NCBI GenBank assembly: GCA_029448655.1
Contig: JACCLO010000004.1
Location: 5,059,448-5,123,447 of the forward strand
Direction of reading: 5' to 3'
DNA length: 64,000 bases
Origin: Wolfiporia cocos
Lineage: Eukaryota > Basidiomycota > Agaricomycetes > Polyporales > Phaeolaceae
Below are positions 1-10,617 of this stretch, in pieces. The first letter of the stretch is position 1; each line of letters starts with the position of its first letter. The position numbers were made by a program, and so were the translations under genes. Under the pieces are notes generated by a model, which was given only the letters and a program-made list of their open reading frames with translations, ran no database searches and was not told the DNA's origin.

Positions 1-229
1 AATTAGATTAGATAATAAGACTGTTAGGGGTCTTATATAACATGTATATATACTACGGTATCTGAGCGTTAACACCTCAGATTCTATTCATTGCATTTGC
101 ACTCCGAGTTAACAACTCAGCGCGCCCTGCTCTACCTGCTTTACAAGTTCTTGTCTACTCGACAACCTCAAAGCTACCGCCTAACCAGCAAACCTCAAGC
201 TTATAGTATAAGTGAGTAGTCTTGTGTCA
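1..229 (+). repeat. 3' part of an LTR, truncated by the window start
   Basis: The sequence has an LTR layout: a TATA box at about 43-52, an interrupted inverted repeat with CTGAG and CCTCAG arms at about 62-84, and a terminus ending GTGTCA at 229. The upstream part lies outside the window, so length and TSD cannot be checked. The flanking sequence after 229 starts GACTC. The terminal hairpin seen in the other LTRs is degenerate here. Confidence 0.6.
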
Positions 230-806
230 GACTCGGCCGTCGACTGACGGCTGGTGGGAACGGTATGGTTGACGACCCATATTGAAACGGGGTCGAGGTA
301 CCCGACGATAGTCGGACACCACCCAGAGGGCGGTGTGACGTCCAGTCATGGGCCGGGATGTCGTACCGGAGAGACCAAACTTCCCCGCCGCGCTGACCAG
401 TCCCTTTGCAGGTGACCGGGGCGCGACGGGGGTCCTGAAAGGGTGACGGGGCTTACATCGGCGTCGTTCGGGTCTTGCGCCCACAAGGAAGCACGGAGGC
501 CCCATGGGTGCGCGCACCTACTAATCCACCTGCCGCCCATCATTCTCACTCTGTCCTAGGTTTGGCTTACCAGCTTAGAGGGGACCGGCGGTTGCGCCGC
601 CCAAGGCTCTTTTGAACGAGCTCAGTGGGTGTCCCGCCGCTGGTTACCAAGGCGACGGTTAGTGGGGGCTGACAACTGTGTCGACGCCGCGCTATTGAAC
701 GCGGCACTGCCCCGCCCCGTCGCCAACGACCTAAAGAACGTGGAGACCTCCTCCAGCACCGCGCGTTGCCAGCGCGCAGCGGGGGAGTAAGATAGAACAG
801 TTAATA
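230..806 (-). mobile_element. Internal fragment of a minus-strand LTR element
   Basis: This GC-rich stretch adjoins the LTR at 807-1501 on the side where the internal region of a minus-strand element would begin. The first bases inside the LTR contain AGAACAGTTAAT (plus strand, 794-805), an exact complement of the site at 1034-1045 in the adjacent LTR, so it reads as a self-primer binding site. No convincing coding frame is present. The left side ends abruptly at the opposite-strand LTR at 229, so the second LTR is missing or outside the window. Confidence 0.6.
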
Positions 807-1501
807 TGACGCAGATACTCACAACCTCTTGTGCAAGCTGACGACATGGCTGAGGACCGCTGTAAGTGGACTAGAATGGCCCTAAGGCGGGTCCACCAGA
901 CTAGGGGTCTATAAGAGAGCGCAGCGTCGCAGGACAAAACCTTGAAGAGTGGTCAACTAAGACCAGAGGTAATGGGGATGCAAGCAGGCACGCAAGGCGA
1001 TGGGCATAAGGGGTCCTAAGACCCAAAGTCTAGATTAACTGTTCTGGGGTAAGCCCAAGAACAGCTACAACATATATACATGGACAAGACCAGTAACTAC
1101 TAGGGTCACCCTAAAGTAATGGTCTGTGCGCCATAAGGGCACACGTCACATGTAGGAAGAGACGTCACAAGACCTGGACCATAAGGGCCCAGGTTGAAAG
1201 ACCTAAGTACCTAGGCTCATCACCATAGAGACGAAGGGGGGTGTGACGTTATACATAATGTGGCGCTAGCTGTAAGGCTAACGCCGGTAAGGCCAAGCGC
1301 TAAGGTCAGGTGCCTATACTGAGATAACGCTGGCTAGGGGATGCCTACTATCTTATCTATATGGTCACGTGACCGCCTCGCAAGGGAGGTGCTAGGACCG
1401 GGGCTGTAGGGGCACGGACTATGGGTGCGGACAGAGGTTTGAGGCCTAGAGAAAGGCGAAAAGATATACCTGCTGCCTAGTCAACGGTAAATACCGTGAC
1501 A
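807..1501 (-). repeat. 5' LTR (695 bp) of a minus-strand element
   Basis: Read on the minus strand it starts TGTCACGG at 1501 and ends TGCGTCA at 807. A TATA box lies at 1072-1079, followed about 30 bp on by a predicted start and self-primer at 1045-1034. A hairpin sits between TATA and primer (1041-1062). The upstream motif CCCTAAAG (plus strand, about 1110) is shared with other LTRs here. The outer flank is CATCT; the matching TSD copy would be to the left of the window. Confidence 0.75.
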
Positions 1502-1569
1502 CATCTGTACGACACCGTCTATTCAGTTAGCAGCATGTATACTTCAATTAAGCTTAATGATGCCTACAA

Positions 1570-1878
1570 TCAACAAAGCCACGATGGAGGGTGTGCGTGG
1601 TCAAATTTCACCAAGATGTTATCTGGCAAAACATGATGTCCATGATACTTTTTGTTGGCCCATGCCGTCTGTCGTCCATCTAGTCCTCGACGGTAAGCAT
1701 CCATGAAGCGCAGTGAGTGATTATAGTATCTATATAGCACAACTAAATTACAGTACATCTGCTGCCTTTGACAATTAAATGGGTGGATTGTGGCTTGCCA
1801 ACATATCCTGAGGCAGCCGGTGTCCCTGTTTAGCTGCTGGAGCAACCTAGGACTACCGTCGATGTCATTGGTCGGCAT
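1570..1878 (-). pseudogene. C-terminal relic of a DDE transposase
   Basis: The minus-strand frame includes FMDAYRRGLDG and KKYHGHHVLP. This resembles the extreme C-terminus of the large agaricomycete DDE transposase family and aligns with the end of the transposase relic at 55424-58244 (WMDAYHSGLG, then YKSHHRVPE). Only about 100 residues remain. No catalytic motifs and no terminal inverted repeats are seen nearby, and the frame cannot be followed past 1880. It is a dead fragment of a DNA transposon; the family name rests on similarity by eye. Confidence 0.5.
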
Positions 1879-2277
1879 TAATGGTCCAACTCACATTCTC
1901 CTTACCCCAATCATTATCTTCCGGACATGCTCGTTCCAAGCTTGAGTGCGCCCCTAGATTTTTAAGTTGAATAGATGTCACCTGGGCATGAGTGAGTGCC
2001 AGATGGCTCGGGCGGTGCTGAGAGTGATATTGATAAGACAATTTTAAATAGCTTGTTTTGGCATTGACTGTAGTCCCTCCTGTGTAAATGCTAAGGCAAT
2101 TCAGCAAAGGCAAGGATCAGAAATCCGCCCACAAGCGATTGTGTGGAATGCAATTTTCTACAAATCTGTGGTTTTCGATTTCGGAGACTGTACTGCACAG
2201 AATTTGCATTAATTTTACAGTGATTCTGTCACGTTGCTTAGTCATCCTTTGATGAGTTTGTATGCACACTATCTTGA
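1879..2277. other. Intergenic stretch, no feature recognised
   Basis: About 400 bp of ordinary base composition. Short minus-strand frames occur but show no motif or codon pattern that I would defend. The sequence ends in a plausible splice acceptor (CTTCAG) just before the open stretch at 2290. Confidence 0.4.
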
Positions 2278-2797
2278 TTGCTGCTTCAGATAATGAAAGA
2301 CATGGATCATATGCAAACTGCAAAGTCATTTGTGCATCAAGTGCTGAGTCACATTGACATTATACAGTATGCCCTTGATTTTGCCTCCCTTTCAAACAAA
2401 GCTGGCCATGGTATCATTAGCAAGATGAATATCTACCTGCTGTTATTCCAAGAGACTCATCCAGAGCTATGCAAGAGTGATTCTGATGGCAATCTTGTAC
2501 CACCTTCAAAGGCCAATAAAAATTACCAAGAATGGTGTAAGCAACAGTGTCACATCACCACCATGCACAACCGCATACCCACTCTGTATTGACATGTATG
2601 TTCTTCTTCTCCTGAGTGGTCAGGTTTGCACTGATGGTGCACAGTATGGCATTTATGTCCTCATGAACCCAGCCATTTCCCCCACCATTCTACAGTACCG
2701 TCATCTCGGTGCAAGCCTCACCAAGGCTCTCATATCCCTTAGTAAGGACATGGCAGATGCTATTCCGAATGAAGTTTCCACATTTCATTACTTGTAA
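2278..2797 (+). pseudogene. Unknown gene fragment, probably two exons
   Basis: The first open stretch (to 2592) reads KDMDHMQTAKSFVHQVLSHI and onward with even composition and no low complexity. After a stop, a second stretch from about 2627 reads VCTDGAQYGIYVLMNPAISP. The two could be joined through a small intron ending in TCAG at about 2624, but neither end of the gene is present. I do not recognise the family. Surrounding sequence is repetitive, so this is likely a relic rather than a working gene. Confidence 0.3.
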
Positions 2798-3165
2798 CTG
2801 CTGCAGCCATCCATGGAGCAGGTGCTATTGAGTTCCATGCATTCTCTTGGTGGCGATTACGCTGCACTGCACATTATACGTTCATGTGTGACACTGTTTC
2901 CAATATTTACATAGATTGCCAGCCCAGTTTCAAGCTCTTCGGAGTCTCTTGTTACACAGGCCCATACTGACCACCCCTCCACCTCATGCACCAGCTTGTC
3001 CTTCAATGTACATCACTCTGTCTAGTGTGATGACGTGTCTTTTTTTCCTCCTTGTGTTGCTTATCTGCTGCTCTTAATGATTACAGGCTGTGACCTTTTG
3101 CCCCACGGGCATCACTCTTGTATCACTCAATGATGTTGGCTGTGTGCCCACCATTAAGCTCGAGG
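2798..3165 (+). other. Intergenic stretch containing the start of a repeat module
   Basis: No gene is seen. From about 3098 it carries the first part of the coding-like module found again at about 4500, 4690, 8430 and 9620. The module is cut at 3165 by an LTR and resumes at 4480: removing the LTR with one TSD copy joins the sequence smoothly. Confidence 0.5.
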
Positions 3166-4479
3166 CGTCACAATCCTGTGACATCCAATACTGAAGGGTG
3201 CAAGTCCTGTCGTTGACCTAGAAGGAAAGTCCTAAAACGTCAAGAGGTAGTCAAGCTAAGTGGTTGACTTTGCAGCGCAGGTTCTCAAGCAATAAAGGAG
3301 GTAGGAAAGAGGGGAAATGCCCCCATTCTTAACATATAGTCAAGATGAACATTCTAAGTCTAAAGGTGCAATGGCCTTATGACACAGACTCACAGAGACT
3401 GTGGAACCGGTCCACAGGCCGGGGAATCCCCCTAGATGCAAGCACATCAGCGTGCATCCTAATGCTGATGGGTGTGCTAAAGAGGCCTGCCCCAGGTGCA
3501 GTAGCTAGGCCCTTGGCAGAGGTACCACCCAGACGAGCAAGGCAAGAAGGGGAAGATCCAGGCAGCCGGTGCACACACAGTCAAGTTGGTGAGAAAGGGG
3601 CTGAGCCCAGACGTCGAGAATCTCAGAGATAGGGAATAAGCCCCATCTCACTACCCTTGAAGTATGTACAGGATGACACGACGTGTCTACCCTTAAGTGC
3701 TGGCCTGTGCGCAGCACCACCCTAACAGCTGAGGTAATGAGTATGTAAGCGTAACTGTAACTACTATGCATGACAGGGAGTGACCATAACGTGAGTGACT
3801 GCACGAGAGCGTGCTACCCCAGAGCGCCTATCTACTAGGTCAGGTGGTCTAAATGGTATCTAGGGAGAGACGGAGAGGTGGTGATGGGAAGGGAGCCGCC
3901 GCACCTGTGAATGCGGCGCCCTAGAGCCCAGGCGAGGGATGTTGAGTAGCCCCTACCAGGTGTTCTGTGACACCTTAGACCTTTTGTATATATACATGAG
4001 ATATAGCATGTACACTATTCATAAGTAAGATCATCCTAAAATAAGGTGGTCTGTGCATGGTTGGCTAAGTAAGCCAAATGGTGCCATAAGGCATGATAAT
4101 GTGGTGCTACCCTAAAGATAGTCTGTATGGTGTGATGATGGCCTCACATATCTAAAGATAGGCCCATGAGGTCATAATAATGTCAGTAATGACAATGTCT
4201 AGTCAAGGCCAGACCACTGATGTCACTAATGATGTAGTTATGTTACCTAGCAACGTTTAGGCTAAGATTGGGAAGATAGGGTCACCTGACAAGGCACCTG
4301 TGATGGTACTTGGTGCCACTATCTAATCTGAGAGTTTAGTAGATCACATGACTTACTGAATTGAGGTCACATGATCTGATAACTTTCGAGAGGCAATAGC
4401 GCCTATGGTAATACGCCTAATGTGCAAGTATGGAGGGCAATAGACCAAGGGGGAAGGCTGCATACATAAATCTGTGACA
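3166..4479 (-). repeat. Solo LTR (family F), about 716 bp without its insert
   Basis: Minus-strand LTR starting TGTCACAG at 4479 and ending at 3166, where the expected terminal TG/CA base has mutated. Flanks CGAGG (3161-3165) and CAAGG (4480-4484) form a TSD with one mismatch. It has been split by the LTR at 3380-3972. Related copies are at 47116, 53210 and 55014. Confidence 0.75.
3380..3972 (-). repeat. Solo LTR, 593 bp, nested
   Basis: Begins TGACACAG and ends CTGTGACA on the plus strand, with a perfect TSD CCTTA at 3375-3379 and 3973-3977. It lies inside the family F LTR at 3166-4479. The end at 3380 carries the CACAG...CTGTG hairpin common to U5 ends here. Confidence 0.88.
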
Positions 4480-4826
4480 CAAGGCCAATGCCATGATGGT
4501 GCTGTCAGCTCCAACCCCACACCATTGCTACCCTCGATGCCCTCTTTGCTTTCATCTACCATCATTGCTGACTCTCCAACTCTGCTGCTTGGTGATGTCA
4601 GCTCTGCACCCATATTCGAGCTTGAGGCCTTGGCAGTGCTGTCAGCTTCATGTCCACACTGTAGCTCCTATTAAAGGTCTCTCCCTTGATTACTCTTACC
4701 TCTGCCACAGATTCTCCGATTTCTCAGCTCAACAATATCAGCTCTGCACCCATCATTAAGCTTGAGGTGAATGCCTTGGTGGTGCTGTCAGCCTTGTGCC
4801 CACACTGTATCCCTCGAGTTGCGTCA
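4480..4826 (+). repeat. Tandem coding-like modules (about 140 bp) upstream of the PHD gene
   Basis: Two and a half copies of a module whose translation ends SSAPI-(F/I)-(E/K)-LE, ALAVLSA or ALVVLSA, then CPHC. CTGTCAGC landmarks fall at 4502, 4639 and 4787, giving spacings of 137 and 148 bp. Units lie in different frames and stops intervene (for example at 4662), so they are not clearly translated as one protein. Related units occur at 3098, 8427 and 9621. Confidence 0.55.
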
Positions 4827-7800
4827 ATGGTATTCCCCGCAAAGAGCCATATCGACCCAGAGCATCTGACAGAGGTTCCGAACACTTCTAATCCAATCGA
4901 GACTCAGCATTCCCTTCTTCATCATGCTACTGGAAAGGGTCATGACCTTGTCGATGGTGTCGAAGCACTTGTCCTACATGTCAGAGAACTAGAGCTACAG
5001 TACAAGAGTATCAATGGTGAGTTTTATTTATATGCCTTTATTGATCTCATTTATGATATCAATCACAGCAGGTCATTTTGAGGCCTCCGATGTGCGAGAA
5101 GCAACACGTGCTCGTCCAAAGAAATATCATCCCAATGATGGTCGTGCACCTGATACCTCAGATGCTCTTGAAGGTGCAGCTCTCACAAAATCTCGTCAGA
5201 AGGATCCAGAGCAGTCAGACATGAAAACGGGCAAGTCTTCCAAACATAGTGCCCAGAAATCTCATGGCAAGCCATCCACGATCAAGGCTGAAGATGTGTC
5301 ATATATTCATGGCCAGCTTCCTGTATCTATCCTGCTACCAAAGCAGCTTCAGTCATATCGGTGGAGGGAAAACTCATGCTTCATTGATGTGACATTAGAA
5401 GGTCTATACCGTGCCCACTTGTCATGGCCCCCGCAAGCTCGTTCAGCTTTCCTTGATCTTCTGAAGGCAGTCCCTAAGTCCCTGGCTAACCGTATATTCT
5501 GGCATTTTCACAATCGCACAAAGTGGTTGGTTGGAAGCTCTGATGCTGACACGTACCAGCATATATTTGAATTAGGTCAGCGACATGTACAAAATGCTGT
5601 CTACCAAGAGTGGAAGCTCCACCCAGACAAAGGTGAAGGCTGTGCTGTGTCATGGAGCAATCGTATGCTCAATCTTGTAAGTTCCCTCACATTCTGCCAC
5701 AGGAATGAAGGTTTCCTTCTAATCACACTGGTATATACAGGACATCAGGGGCCAGTACAAGAGTCTTGAAATACAGAGCTTCTTCTCAATCCAGCATCTA
5801 GTCATCCGTGTCTGCACAGCAGGACACATGCAAGTGGAGCCCCCAACCAACTCTCTAACCCTATTCACACTCTTGGACAGCGACATAAACATCACCCGCC
5901 AGAATGTTACACATGGGTTGGTCTCGCTGGCAGAGTATTTTGCTTACTTCATGCCCTGTCGACCTGTCGGAAATGAGTATCATGGAGGAACTCTGCTGCA
6001 TGCGCTCGCACCTGTGCCATGCAATGGAGAAGGCTGCAAACATACTGCCCATGTACATGCTGTTCGTACACAATGGCCCCGGACGCTTCAAGTCAGGCCC
6101 GAAACCTGTGGCGATACAGCGGCAAAATTCGCATCGCGCGAGCTTGTCCAATTCCCTCTTGAGTTCTACATTCCAGAGCAAGAGCTATCATCCACTGGAA
6201 TAGAATACGAGATGGTCGGCCGCATTCTGTTTGACAAGAAGAAGAGGCATTATACGGCACAATTCAAACTTCGTGATAGGATGTTCACTTACGATGACTT
6301 GGTGAACAATGGGAAATTGCAGGATGCAGGTCCCGCATCATTGCTGCTACAGCGCCAGCATGATCCTGAGGTTTCACTCGTACTCTATAACCGCAAGTCG
6401 AATGAATCGGTATGTACCAAACACATAGATGCTTTCCTATTAATTAAATGATTTCATAGATTACTGAGAGGAGCGTTGATCAACTCGCATCACTAATTAG
6501 CAACTGTTCTACGCACCTCTCTAAAGCAGCTGTCATCGACTTGACTGAAATGGAGAATCCACCTACCATCTCCATTCAGCCTTTAGACAAAGAAGCCAGT
6601 GCTACCCTGCCAACTGCCCACTCCAACGACACACACATTACTCGGCTCATGAAAATCGTTAATCAAGATGACTTTGAACTGAAGAAAAGCTCTCACATAG
6701 TCGATTGCGTTGGATGTGGACTCAAGGCTGAGCCCCGTGCTGGTTCCTCTGATGTTTCCACTAAACTGCGAAAATCTCCACTGTGGACAATCAGTGGTTT
6801 CATTCAATGCGATCTCTGCTTCCAATGGTCTCATATTGGCTGCGTCGAAGCTCAATTTGGTCTTCCAAAGGATGTTGATAAGACCACTCAGGCATGGTTC
6901 TGTCCCTCAAGCTGTGATCCAACACCTCCTCCATTATGGATGGATGATTTGTGAGTTTGTCATTTCACAGGAGTGAACATGCTCTAAAACATACGTATTT
7001 CTGCAGTGCCGGACAACACATTCTACTTGCTCCCTACACCAACAGCAAGCTCTATCCTGCACTAATAGTTGGCCGCGACGACAGTGAACCTTACTACGCA
7101 AGAATTGAGTGGTATTACGGCAATGTGTATCCAGCACAGCGCCGACCACAGTACAATCGGATCCTCGTACACCGCTGTGCGCAACTGCTACATGATCAAC
7201 ATATGACCGTTGAGTTTTCTGTGAAGCAAGTAAGTCATCGTTCCAGCTTTGTTACCTATGTGCCTAATCCGCTCCTAGCTTGGCCGCATTCGGTGGCCGA
7301 CAAGTCTCTATGAAGATGCAGCTGAGCTTTACAACTACAGCAACGAGGAGGTCAAGCAAGTCCTAGAGGATGCATTTTCATCCATTGAGGATATCATAAT
7401 GGGCTTGCGTCAACACTCAGTGATCGAGAAGTTCAAGGAATTCCTGCAGGCTGGCGGCAACAAACTGGGACAAGCTGCAAATTTTCGTAATGCCTACTCA
7501 GTTCCAATATTACCCGGTGACCGCTCACTTGTGAATCCCTACCTTCGCAAGCTTGAGATGCATCTCGATGATCTGAAGAACTTCCAATTGTATGGTCTGC
7601 CACCAATGCCTCATAACGTGCTAGTATTCGGTCCGGCAGCCTTGCTATTTGATCTTGTCATTTTGCGCCACTATCTAGCACGTGAAGCGAAGGATGATGA
7701 GCAGATTTTCAAGATTGTAACAGAATCCGTGGACCTGAATCCTGAGGAACGTACATGCTATGTGGTCCGAATGCGTACCATTCCTGAGAAAGCCTTTGCA

Positions 7801-8310
7801 GTCTATGAGGGGACCGATAACTCTGCAGCTCCACTTGAAGGTCCAGGGGACTCACCAGCAATGGTACTTCAGTTCAACACATCACTCGCCAAACTGGTGC
7901 ATGCTGATCCTACACTGGCGACGCATCATACCACTCCTCTGGCATCAATCGTTACGACAAATGGACATCCATACAAATGGCCACCAAGCGCTGGCCCTGG
8001 TTTGACAGGGGGCATACCGTATTGTCAGGCAACACCTCCTGTGGCTAAGCGACCAAGGCCACAGCCGTTGCAACATACTGTAGTAAACCACACGGATAGC
8101 AACAAGGTGACTCGTGTCACAAGATCTGCAGTAAAAGCCAAGGATTCCCAGCTCATTAACGCAAGCTCAGCCATAAACGCCACCAAGGACACACCTGCTG
8201 CCACTGATACAGATGATCCCAAAAACGAGTCAAAGGCAGTACCGCGTAAGCGTGGTCGACCTCGGAAGGATTCAGTACTGCTATCCAAGCGAGTGCAGCG
8301 TCGCAAGTAG
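4827..8310 (+). CDS. Multidomain protein: USP-like cysteine peptidase, PHD-type finger, AT-hook
   Basis: Six exons join in frame: 4827-5016, 5069-5676, 5741-6409, 6460-6950, 7007-7229 and 7279-8310. All five introns are GT...AG and 49-64 bp. Total coding is 3213 nt (1070 aa plus TAG). Residues about 160-460 fit a C19/USP-like pattern: ENSCFID with Cys167, then QFPLEFYI, then HYTAQFKLRDRMFTYDD with His436 and Asp451/452. Residues 572-641 make a PHD-type zinc finger (CX2C-X30-CX2C-X4-H-X2-C-X19-C-X3-C, with Trp before the last pair; CX3C is unusual). Residues 653-727 (HILLAP...YARIEWYYGN) could be a BAH- or Tudor-like chromatin module. The tail has KRPRP near 983 and an AT-hook (KRGRPRK) at 1053-1055. 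ATG 4827 is the first ATG in an open stretch starting at 4665; a longer N-terminus with further exons is possible. It is the only intact host-like gene here. It could be a host chromatin protein or cargo of a large transposon. Domain calls are by motif only. Confidence 0.7.
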
Positions 8311-8560
8311 CTATGTCATAGATTAAAGTAGAGATAACTGCGAAGTATGATCTGCAGAAGGAATGCAAAGATTATTTCGTAGACACGATGTTGACAAAGT
8401 GTTCAGGAACGTTCCGCGACCGCACCGATGCCCTCTTTGCTTACTTCTGCTGTTATTGCTGGCTCCCCAACTCTTCAGCTTGATGGTATTGGCTGCATGC
8501 CCACTGTCAAGCTCAAGGCCAACACCTCAACAGCACTGTTGGCTTTGTGCCCATGCCATC
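8311..8560 (+). repeat. Spacer and repeat module downstream of the PHD gene
   Basis: From about 8427 this carries another copy of the module found upstream of the gene (IGCMPTVKLKANTS, then LLALCPCH). It ends at the TSD CCATC of the next LTR and continues in tandem with the copy at 9621 once the LTR is removed. The array therefore flanks the gene on both sides. Confidence 0.55.
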
Positions 8561-9620
8561 TGACACAGCTATCCTGTGGGACTCACCAAGCCTAGTGCTT
8601 GAGGAACTAAGGCGACTTGATGAGGGGATAACCAGTGCAGCAGAAGGGTGGAAGGTGGCTTCTACGGCGGACACCGAGAAGAATAGAACTGAAGTATAGA
8701 GTGTCTAGCTCCTACTTAAATACATGAAGTTTATGGGTCATGTGCTACTGTATAGTACATGCCCGAATGAGCATGGTGGCTGTTGCCATAAGGGTGACAG
8801 CTAAGTCATAACTCTACCTACAATGACCGTGTAAGGCCGGTAATGGCCATACCAATTGTAAAGGGAGAGTGAGTCATGCCATCGAGGATGGACATGTGAA
8901 TATGGGCGCAGCCCGGGTATATGGAAAGGCCATATGCCGATACCTTGCGGTATAATGGCTATTGGACGGACCTTGTGTGCTGACCAAGGCGAGACGCCGA
9001 GGTAGCAATGCCATTAAATGAACCTGTAAGGTGACTAAGGTGTGTCATCATTGGCATGTGTTATGCACTGGACCGGACGGTTACCGGGGCATGTGTTGGA
9101 CTAGGCCATGAGGCTAGGTCCGGGGTTTGGTATTTGCCATGATGGCAGAAGACTGGGGCTATGCAAGTGCTGGAGCCCAGAAGATGGTACGCGACAGCAG
9201 ACCAATAGCAATATAGCCATCCGGCTATTATTGTGCTATGATGCCATGGTTATGTGAGCATGGCATGCTCATGATGTCATTGTGGTCTAGGACCTTATGA
9301 CGTGTGTGGTCTAGCTCTTACGGGTGAGACCAGTGACATAGCTATGATGTTGCTTGTGTCTAGGCAGGCATTGCGATATCGGACTGTTGGGTTACCGATG
9401 ATGATGTGATGACATATAGCCTTATGACTAGCGTGTTATGCTGTGTCACGGTTGCTTAGTAGCGTGTAGGCGCCTGATGTAAGCGATAAGCCCAGTTAAG
9501 GACTTGTGTTATGGCAATGGGAGTTAACCTGTAGATAACTTGTAGTTAGACGTATGAATCCCGGATAAATTGCTATAAATCATAGGAAAATTGCTGTATG
9601 CCTCAGATAAATCTGTGACA
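8561..9620 (-). repeat. Solo LTR (family A), 1060 bp
   Basis: Plus-strand ends TGACACAG and CTGTGACA, with a perfect TSD CCATC at 8556-8560 and 9621-9625. The U5 end has a CACAG-CTATC-CTGTG hairpin followed by GGGACTCAC. Length and sequence match other family A copies at 12215, 29992, 30926, 38682 and 58809. Confidence 0.9.
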
Positions 9621-9780
9621 CCATCACTCCTGCCAATTCTCTCTTTGCTTACACCTTCAATTGATGCAGGCTCCCAGATTATGTGGCTCAACAGTGTTGG
9701 CTGTGCATCCACCATTGGGCTTGAGGCCAACACCTCAGCAGCACCATCAGCTTTGTGCCTACACTGTTGCTACCCACCAT
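9621..9780 (+). repeat. Repeat module, tandem partner of 8427-8560
   Basis: Translation contains NSVGCASTIGLEANTSAAPS and then ALCLHC, the same pattern as the modules at 3098-4800 and 8427. Excision of the LTR at 8561-9620 would place it directly after the previous unit. Confidence 0.5.
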
Positions 9781-10061
9781 GCCTTTCTGGGTTCACTGTG
9801 GGAACAACAGAACCATTCTCTCATATTTAGTAGCTGTTGTGTTTGCCATGCTGCACATTTGCACACCACGACACCTCATCTTTTCTCTACCACCATGCCA
9901 GTGCTCCAGTCCTGCGAGTGACCATGATGGAGATGCAAGCACTTCTAGCTGTGGTGCAGAGGCAGTAGAAACACATCACTTGCAAAATCGCTGCTGAAGG
10001 AAGGTTTTTGAAAGCATGGCAAGCATGATTTCCTGTGCAAAGGATTTCATCAAGGTACATT
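9781..10061 (+). other. Degenerate stretch leading into a broken gene
   Basis: Several short frames are interrupted by stops. The end (about 10030-10061) reads like the last bases of an exon plus a splice donor (CAAGGTACATT) whose intron was entered by the next LTR. I do not recognise a protein here. Confidence 0.3.
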
Positions 10062-10617
10062 TGTCACAGAATGTCTGCTAGGGCCTCTACGACTCCCTCT
10101 GTAGGTTCTTGCCCACGACCGCCTCGAGCCACGACCACGCCGTACCCCTACCCTGCCTCCATGTCTCCCTAGATACTGACAAGGTCACCTGACTCAGTAG
10201 ATAGTGCTCCTGGGCAGTGCGCGCTTGCACTCACTCACATGACAGTCACAGCAGTTACATGTAGCATTACTAGGTAGTTCCCTTCGTTACGTCTGTGGCA
10301 CGGTGCACAGACCTCCAGTTCAGGGCAGACCAGTAGTACAAACCACGCATGTATATATTACGATGAGATGAGGTCTTACAACGTCATCTTTAGGATTCTC
10401 GACAGTTGAGTGTATGCCCCTTTCTTGCAACCTCTCTGTGTGCACTGGTTGACAACACCCCTCGTTACCTCACGTCTGACTTGTCTGGGGCGCCGTCTCA
10501 GCTTATAAGGTCCCTACTTACCTGAAGGCTCAGCGCTAGTGCCTTGCACTAGCTGGACGTTTGGCCATAGAGAATCCCTGGCTGCACCAGTCTCACAGAC
10601 GTTGTAAGTCTGTGTCA
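10062..10617 (+). repeat. Solo LTR, 556 bp
   Basis: Begins TGTCACAG and ends CTGTGTCA. Flanks ACATT (10057-10061) and ACGTT (10618-10622) form a TSD with one mismatch. The U5 end has a 7-bp stem, CACAGAC...GTCTGTG. It sits in what was probably an intron of the broken gene continuing at 10676. Confidence 0.85.

Noticed and set aside
227..937. Overlapping minus-strand ORFs of 66-96 residues
   Set aside because: GC-rich element interior gives long open frames by chance; no motif, and the primer-site evidence explains the region as a retroelement interior.
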